The notes below the pieces were generated by a model. The model had not been told where the DNA came from. It worked only from the letters and a program-made list of their open reading frames with translations, and searched no databases. Shown piece after piece: positions 6,011 to 8,945 of a DNA stretch of 8,945 nt. Position 1 is the stretch's first letter. Each line of letters begins with the position of its first letter. Position numbers and translations under genes: made by a program. Source of the stretch: Methanobacteriota archaeon (GTDB lineage Archaea > Thermoplasmatota > Thermoplasmata > RBG-16-68-12); contig VBLZ01000137.1 of assembly GCA_005878515.1 (NCBI GenBank), positions 1-8,945 of the forward strand, read 5' to 3'.

Positions 6011-7718
6011 GGGCGGCGGCCCCGAGCGGCGCGTCGAAGCGGCGAGAGAGCATCGCGAGCTCCTGCGTCCGCATCGTCTCGGGTGCGACCGTCAGGAAGA
6101 GCCGGCACGCGTGGAGGCTCGCGATATCAAGCGCGTCCTTGACAAACGGAAGCCACGCCCGCACGTCGACGTACAGGGCAAGCTGATCGAGCCCGACGAG
6201 GACGATGTCGCTTTCGGGATGGGCAGACGCATAGTTCGCAATCGCACGTCGGCCCTCTGTGTCGAGCGCCTTCGGCCGAACGGTCGGGATTCGGGGCTCC
6301 GGGTGATCTGTGACCCACACGATGTCGAAGCGGTCGCCATATCGGACGCGCGCCTTCGACGGATGCTCCGTCGTGAGGAGGAGGCCTCGCCGAGCGCCGA
6401 AGAGGGGCAAGGCCACAGGCGCATCCTGTGCGTTGATCGTCATGAGGACGTGATCTGCGGTCCCCGCAGGCGTCGGATTGGGGGCCTCTTGGATGTCAAC
6501 CAGTCGATCGACCGATCCGCGGAGGACCGCGACCTGGTCCGGCGTGAACGTTCCCTGACCGGCGGCCACAATCACAGTCCCTTTCGACGCGCTCGCCTGA
6601 TTCACGACGCGTTTGAGGAACCGCCCGACGGCATCGAAGCCTGCGACGGCCGACAGGTAGTCGAGATCGTCGAGCAAGACCGCGGTGCCCGGATTCTCTC
6701 GAAGGAACTTGACGACCGTGTGGACCAGCTCGAAGTCCAGCCCACTTGGCCGCACGGTCCTCTCAGTGCTGGACGCGGTCGTGATCCACAGGATGGGCGT
6801 TCGCTCGAGCCCGAACTCCGCGGCCACGTGTGTAGGCGCGAGCCCGGTGACGCACAGTCCTGGCGTCGCTGAGACGATGTCGCGGAACGCGCCCATCGCG
6901 GCGCTGCGGCCGTTCTCGAGGACGAGGTAATTCAGTCCTCGCTCGAGACGATGTCGGGGAGCCCGCGCTGGGCGGACCTCGACGACGGGCTCGATCGCGA
7001 GGTACCGGTACCGCGCGACCGCGTACGCGATGAAGATCGACCACATCATCGTGTACAGGGATCCGAGGCCGAGTCGCGTGTCGGTTCCGGTCAACACGGG
7101 CCAAGCCAGCTCCGTGATCGCCGCCGGAACGGTGCCCAGGATGAGGCCGAGGACGACCACGCTTTGCATGCTCCTGCTGGGCGTCTTCCGGACGCGCCAC
7201 CACGAACGCACGAAGACCAGGACGCTGGAGAACATCCAGACGCCGAAGAACGGTGCGAGGTATGCATACGTCGGCGCGATGCGGGCGCTCGGCCCGAACG
7301 CGTTCGCCGACATGCCGGAGATGATCAGGTTCGTCGAGGTGACCAGGTAGGCCCAGAAGACGAACGGCGCGTAGATGATTGCAAGGGCCCACGGTCCGCG
7401 GAACCAAGGGCTCCGCGACGGGTACGTGAGGGCGAGGTGATAGAGCGTCGCCGGCACGAGGACGATTCCGATCCATGTGACGCGCGCCCAGAAGAACAAC
7501 GCATCCGACGACGTTCCGGGAGCGAACGATCGCTGGACGATCTCGCCGAGATCCCAGATGATGAAGGCGAGCATGACGAGGAACGCGGACTGGTTCGCGG
7601 ACCGCCGCGGGTTCAGGCCGAGAACGTATGCACCGAGGAACGAGCTCACGACGAGGGCGGCGAGGGGCAGCAGCGCGCCGAGCGAGAGAACGAACTCAGC
7701 CGGAACCGCGTCGGTCAT
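5934..7718 (-). CDS. Seven-helix membrane protein with two DUF835-type domains
   Basis: This 594-residue protein has seven hydrophobic segments in residues 11-237 (about 11-33, 44-62, 80-99, 110-130, 149-170, 185-209, 217-237), resembling the seven-helix sensor region of histidine kinases. A basic linker (about 249-260) follows. The first cytosolic domain (about 260-405) fits DUF835: YLVLENG, VTGLAP, PILWITT, a helix and then TAVLLDDLDYL (345-355), FLKRVV and TVIVAAGQG. A second, more diverged copy spans about 442-565, with RGLLLTTEHP, FDIVWVT, DIVLVGLDQLALY (504-516) and RLFLTVAPETM. Both keep the Walker-B-like strand position but lack a Walker A loop, so they look like inactive KaiC/RecA-like modules. 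No kinase motif is present. Its ATG overlaps the stop of the KaiC-like gene as ATGA, so the two are probably co-translated. It likely senses a signal at the membrane and passes it to that ATPase. Confidence 0.85.
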   Translation of the reverse strand: MTDAVPAEFVLSLGALLPLAALVVSSFLGAYVLGLNPRRSANQSAFLVMLAFIIWDLGEIVQRSFAPGTSSDALFFWARVTWIGIVLVPATLYHLALTYPSRSPWFRGPWALAIIYAPFVFWAYLVTSTNLIISGMSANAFGPSARIAPTYAYLAPFFGVWMFSSVLVFVRSWWRVRKTPSRSMQSVVVLGLILGTVPAAITELAWPVLTGTDTRLGLGSLYTMMWSIFIAYAVARYRYLAIEPVVEVRPARAPRHRLERGLNYLVLENGRSAAMGAFRDIVSATPGLCVTGLAPTHVAAEFGLERTPILWITTASSTERTVRPSGLDFELVHTVVKFLRENPGTAVLLDDLDYLSAVAGFDAVGRFLKRVVNQASASKGTVIVAAGQGTFTPDQVAVLRGSVDRLVDIQEAPNPTPAGTADHVLMTINAQDAPVALPLFGARRGLLLTTEHPSKARVRYGDRFDIVWVTDHPEPRIPTVRPKALDTEGRRAIANYASAHPESDIVLVGLDQLALYVDVRAWLPFVKDALDIASLHACRLFLTVAPETMRTQELAMLSRRFDAPLGAAALKSALPSGPTTTAPESRIPYRGPSA

Positions 7719-8434
7719 TCCGACACAATCTCGAATACGCCGCGCTCGACGAGGAGCGGATAGTAGTCCAGGTCATGCTCGACTCCGCGCATCTTGACGA
7801 CGCCGAGATAGCGGCGCACGGACGTGCTCATGCCGACGTCAACTTCGCGCATGCGCAGGTGGATGATCGTGTCGGCGAGGAACTCTTCGACGCCGAAGTG
7901 GGCGAAGGCCGTCGCGTCCCGCCCCATCTCGGAGACGAGGAACGTCGTCGCGTTCAGGTCCCTCAGTTCCTCAAAGAATTGGAAGATCTCGTTCCGGGGG
8001 CTCTCGAACGGTGCGAGGGCGTAGAGGGCGTCGAGGCTGTCCAGCGCGATGAGGTCGCAGCCCATTTCCTCCTTGTACCGCGCGAGCTGTCGGCGCAGGC
8101 CCAGGAGCCATCGGGGCTGCTCGCGGACCTCCTCGATCTCGCGTCGCAACGCGCGCACGTCGATGATGTGGACGCCTTTCGCGTACCCGAGATCCATCCC
8201 GAGCGAGGTCATCTGCGAGATGAGCGAGGCGCGGCTCTGCTCCATCGACAGGTACAACCCGGAGGCCCCGTGCTCCTTCGCCTCGTGGAAGAGGATGCGG
8301 TAGACGAACGACGACTTCAGGGACCCCGGAGGTCCTGCGACGAGGACGATGTGTCCCCGAGGGATTCCGCCGCTCAGACGATCGTCCAGGCCAACGACAT
8401 ACGTAGGAATCTTGTCTGTGGCCTGCGACAGGAT
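7715..8434 (-). CDS. KaiC-like RecA-fold ATPase, start codon uncertain
   Basis: A single-domain KaiC-like protein of about 240 residues. The family hydrolyses ATP and is thought to act as a signalling switch in archaea. Numbered from an ATC at 8434, it opens KIPTYVVGLDDRLSGGIPRG (8-27). Walker A follows as AGPPGSLKS (33-41) with K40, then YLSMEQS, where the family has paired acidic catalytic residues (here Glu-Gln), and Walker B in CDLIALDSLDAL. The C-terminal part has HLRM and a VVKMRG strand typical of the family. The open frame runs from an in-frame TAG at 8507-8509 without any ATG, GTG or TTG until TTG at 8257, which lies after Walker A and cannot be the true start. ATC 8434 is a placeholder; a CTG at 8431, or a one-base indel in the C-rich run 8439-8447 joining it to TTG 8471, are alternatives. 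It is translationally coupled to the DUF835 gene. Confidence 0.85.
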   Translation of the reverse strand: MLSQATDKIPTYVVGLDDRLSGGIPRGHIVLVAGPPGSLKSSFVYRILFHEAKEHGASGLYLSMEQSRASLISQMTSLGMDLGYAKGVHIIDVRALRREIEEVREQPRWLLGLRRQLARYKEEMGCDLIALDSLDALYALAPFESPRNEIFQFFEELRDLNATTFLVSEMGRDATAFAHFGVEEFLADTIIHLRMREVDVGMSTSVRRYLGVVKMRGVEHDLDYYPLLVERGVFEIVSE

Positions 8435-8481
8435 GGAACCCCCTCCCGACCCGACCGGCTGTACCGGGCAAAGGTCCCCAG

Positions 8482-8497
8482 CCGATAAAACGTTATC
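8482..8497 (-). promoter_or_regulatory. Promoter with inverted repeat for the KaiC-like operon
   Basis: The minus strand reads GATAACGTTTTATCGG, in which TTTTATC is a TATA-like element. Exact 5-bp arms GATAA (8484-8488) and TTATC (8493-8497) flank four bases and overlap it. The predicted start site is about 26 nt downstream, near 8460. The repeat could be a repressor site or simply reflect the TATA sequence. Confidence 0.45.
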
Positions 8498-8522
8498 GCG
8501 CGAGGTCTACGACCACCCTACC

Positions 8523-8534
8523 GGATTCGAATCC
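8523..8534. repeat. 12-bp perfect palindrome in the KaiC/purA spacer
   Basis: GGATTCGAATCC is its own reverse complement. It sits about midway between the two opposed TATA-like elements of the KaiC-like gene and purA, where a dimeric regulator could affect both. It also resembles the T-loop of a tRNA gene, but the surrounding bases do not form the needed stems. Confidence 0.4.
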
Positions 8535-8587
8535 CGCGCAGGTGCGACGCCCAACGGGAGGAGGCCATCCCGCGGTTCCACAGAACC

Positions 8588-8593
8588 ATTAAA
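8588..8593 (+). promoter_or_regulatory. TATA-like element for purA
   Basis: ATTAAA lies about 32 nt upstream of the purA ATG, preceded by a CAGAACC stretch that could be a BRE. This predicts a start site within a few bases of the start codon. No Shine-Dalgarno is evident. Confidence 0.5.
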
Positions 8594-8622
8594 CGTGAGG
8601 CGATGTTCAGGCGGCGATTCGG

Positions 8623-8945
8623 ATGCCCGCGACGGTTGTGGTCGGTGCCCAATTCGGGGACGAAGGCAAGGGGAAGATCGTCGACTACCTTGCCGACCGC
8701 GCGGACGTCGTGGTGCGGTTCCAAGGCGGCGCAAACGCGGGCCACACGGTCCAAGTTGGCGACCAGCTGTACGCGTTTCATCTCCTCCCTTCGGGCGTCC
8801 TCCGAAAGCGCACGATGAACGTGATCGGGAACGGAGTGGTCGTCGATCCAACGCAACTCCTGAAAGAGATCGAAGAGACGCGCGCTCACGGTCACTCGGT
8901 GGAGAACCTGCGCATCAGCGACCGCGCGCACGTCGTGATGCCATA
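8623..8945 (+). CDS. purA: Adenylosuccinate synthetase (3' end off window)
   Basis: PurA joins IMP and aspartate with GTP to make adenylosuccinate, the first committed step from IMP to AMP, in the cytoplasm. The visible 107 residues open with VVVGAQFGDEGKGKIVDYLA, containing the GTP-binding loop GDEGKGK (12-18) and catalytic D13. QGGANAGHTV follows (34-43) with catalytic H41, then the IMP-binding stretch FHLLPSG (52-58) and VIGNGVVVDP. All expected N-terminal signature residues are intact. ATG 8623 begins one residue before PATVVVG and agrees with the usual N-terminus; an upstream ATG at 8603 is in another frame. The gene is divergent from the KaiC-like operon. Confidence 0.97.
   Translation, partial: MPATVVVGAQFGDEGKGKIVDYLADRADVVVRFQGGANAGHTVQVGDQLYAFHLLPSGVLRKRTMNVIGNGVVVDPTQLLKEIEETRAHGHSVENLRISDRAHVVMP

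Noticed and set aside
8515..8545. Possible tRNA 3' half around GGATTCGAATCC
   Set aside because: TTCGAAT resembles a T-loop, but the flanking five bases do not pair on either strand and no matching acceptor, anticodon or D-arm is found nearby.

Overview
The window looks like a chromosomal piece of a high-GC archaeon, most likely from the Thermoplasmatota or a related euryarchaeal lineage. Signs of this are a 590-residue archaeal-type ATP-dependent DNA ligase, a KaiC-like ATPase next to a membrane protein with DUF835-type domains, and a second membrane protein ending in a small roadblock-like domain. Several genes also have a TATA-like element about 26-37 nt before the start codon and no clear Shine-Dalgarno, as in leaderless or short-leader archaeal transcription. 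No rRNA, tRNA, transposon, CRISPR array or phage gene was found. Genus or species cannot be given from the sequence alone.

Layout, left to right. (1) A nucleotide-sugar epimerase / dihydroflavonol-reductase-like SDR (minus, running off the left edge) is divergent from the DNA ligase (plus); they share a 93-bp promoter region. (2) The ligase converges, with a 9-bp overlap, on a HAD-family hydrolase (minus). (3) The hydrolase is divergent from a seven-helix membrane protein (plus); their 82-bp spacer holds two TATA boxes and a perfect 7-bp inverted repeat. (4) The membrane protein converges on a divergent cis-prenyltransferase-like protein (minus); the two genes share a CTAG in which both stop codons lie. 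(5) A 130-bp AT-rich spacer separates that gene from a 73-residue ribbon-helix-helix-like protein (plus) and contains four units repeating every 10 nt. (6) The small gene overlaps, tail to tail by 77 bp, the gene for a seven-helix protein with two DUF835-type domains (minus), which is joined by an ATGA overlap to the KaiC-like ATPase upstream of it. (7) The KaiC-like gene is divergent from purA (plus), which runs off the right edge.

How the genes may work together. DNA ligase and PurA are housekeeping enzymes. The most system-like part is the two-gene KaiC-like/DUF835 operon: a soluble RecA-fold ATPase translated in tandem with a membrane-anchored protein carrying two probably inactive KaiC-like domains, which reads like a sensor-switch pair. 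A second seven-helix protein with a different small cytosolic domain and a small putative DNA-binding protein sit nearby. Any link among them beyond the operon is inference. The KaiC-like reading frame has no ATG, GTG or TTG upstream of its Walker A motif, so its 5' end is either non-canonical or damaged by an indel. All stretches over 300 bases are occupied by genes.
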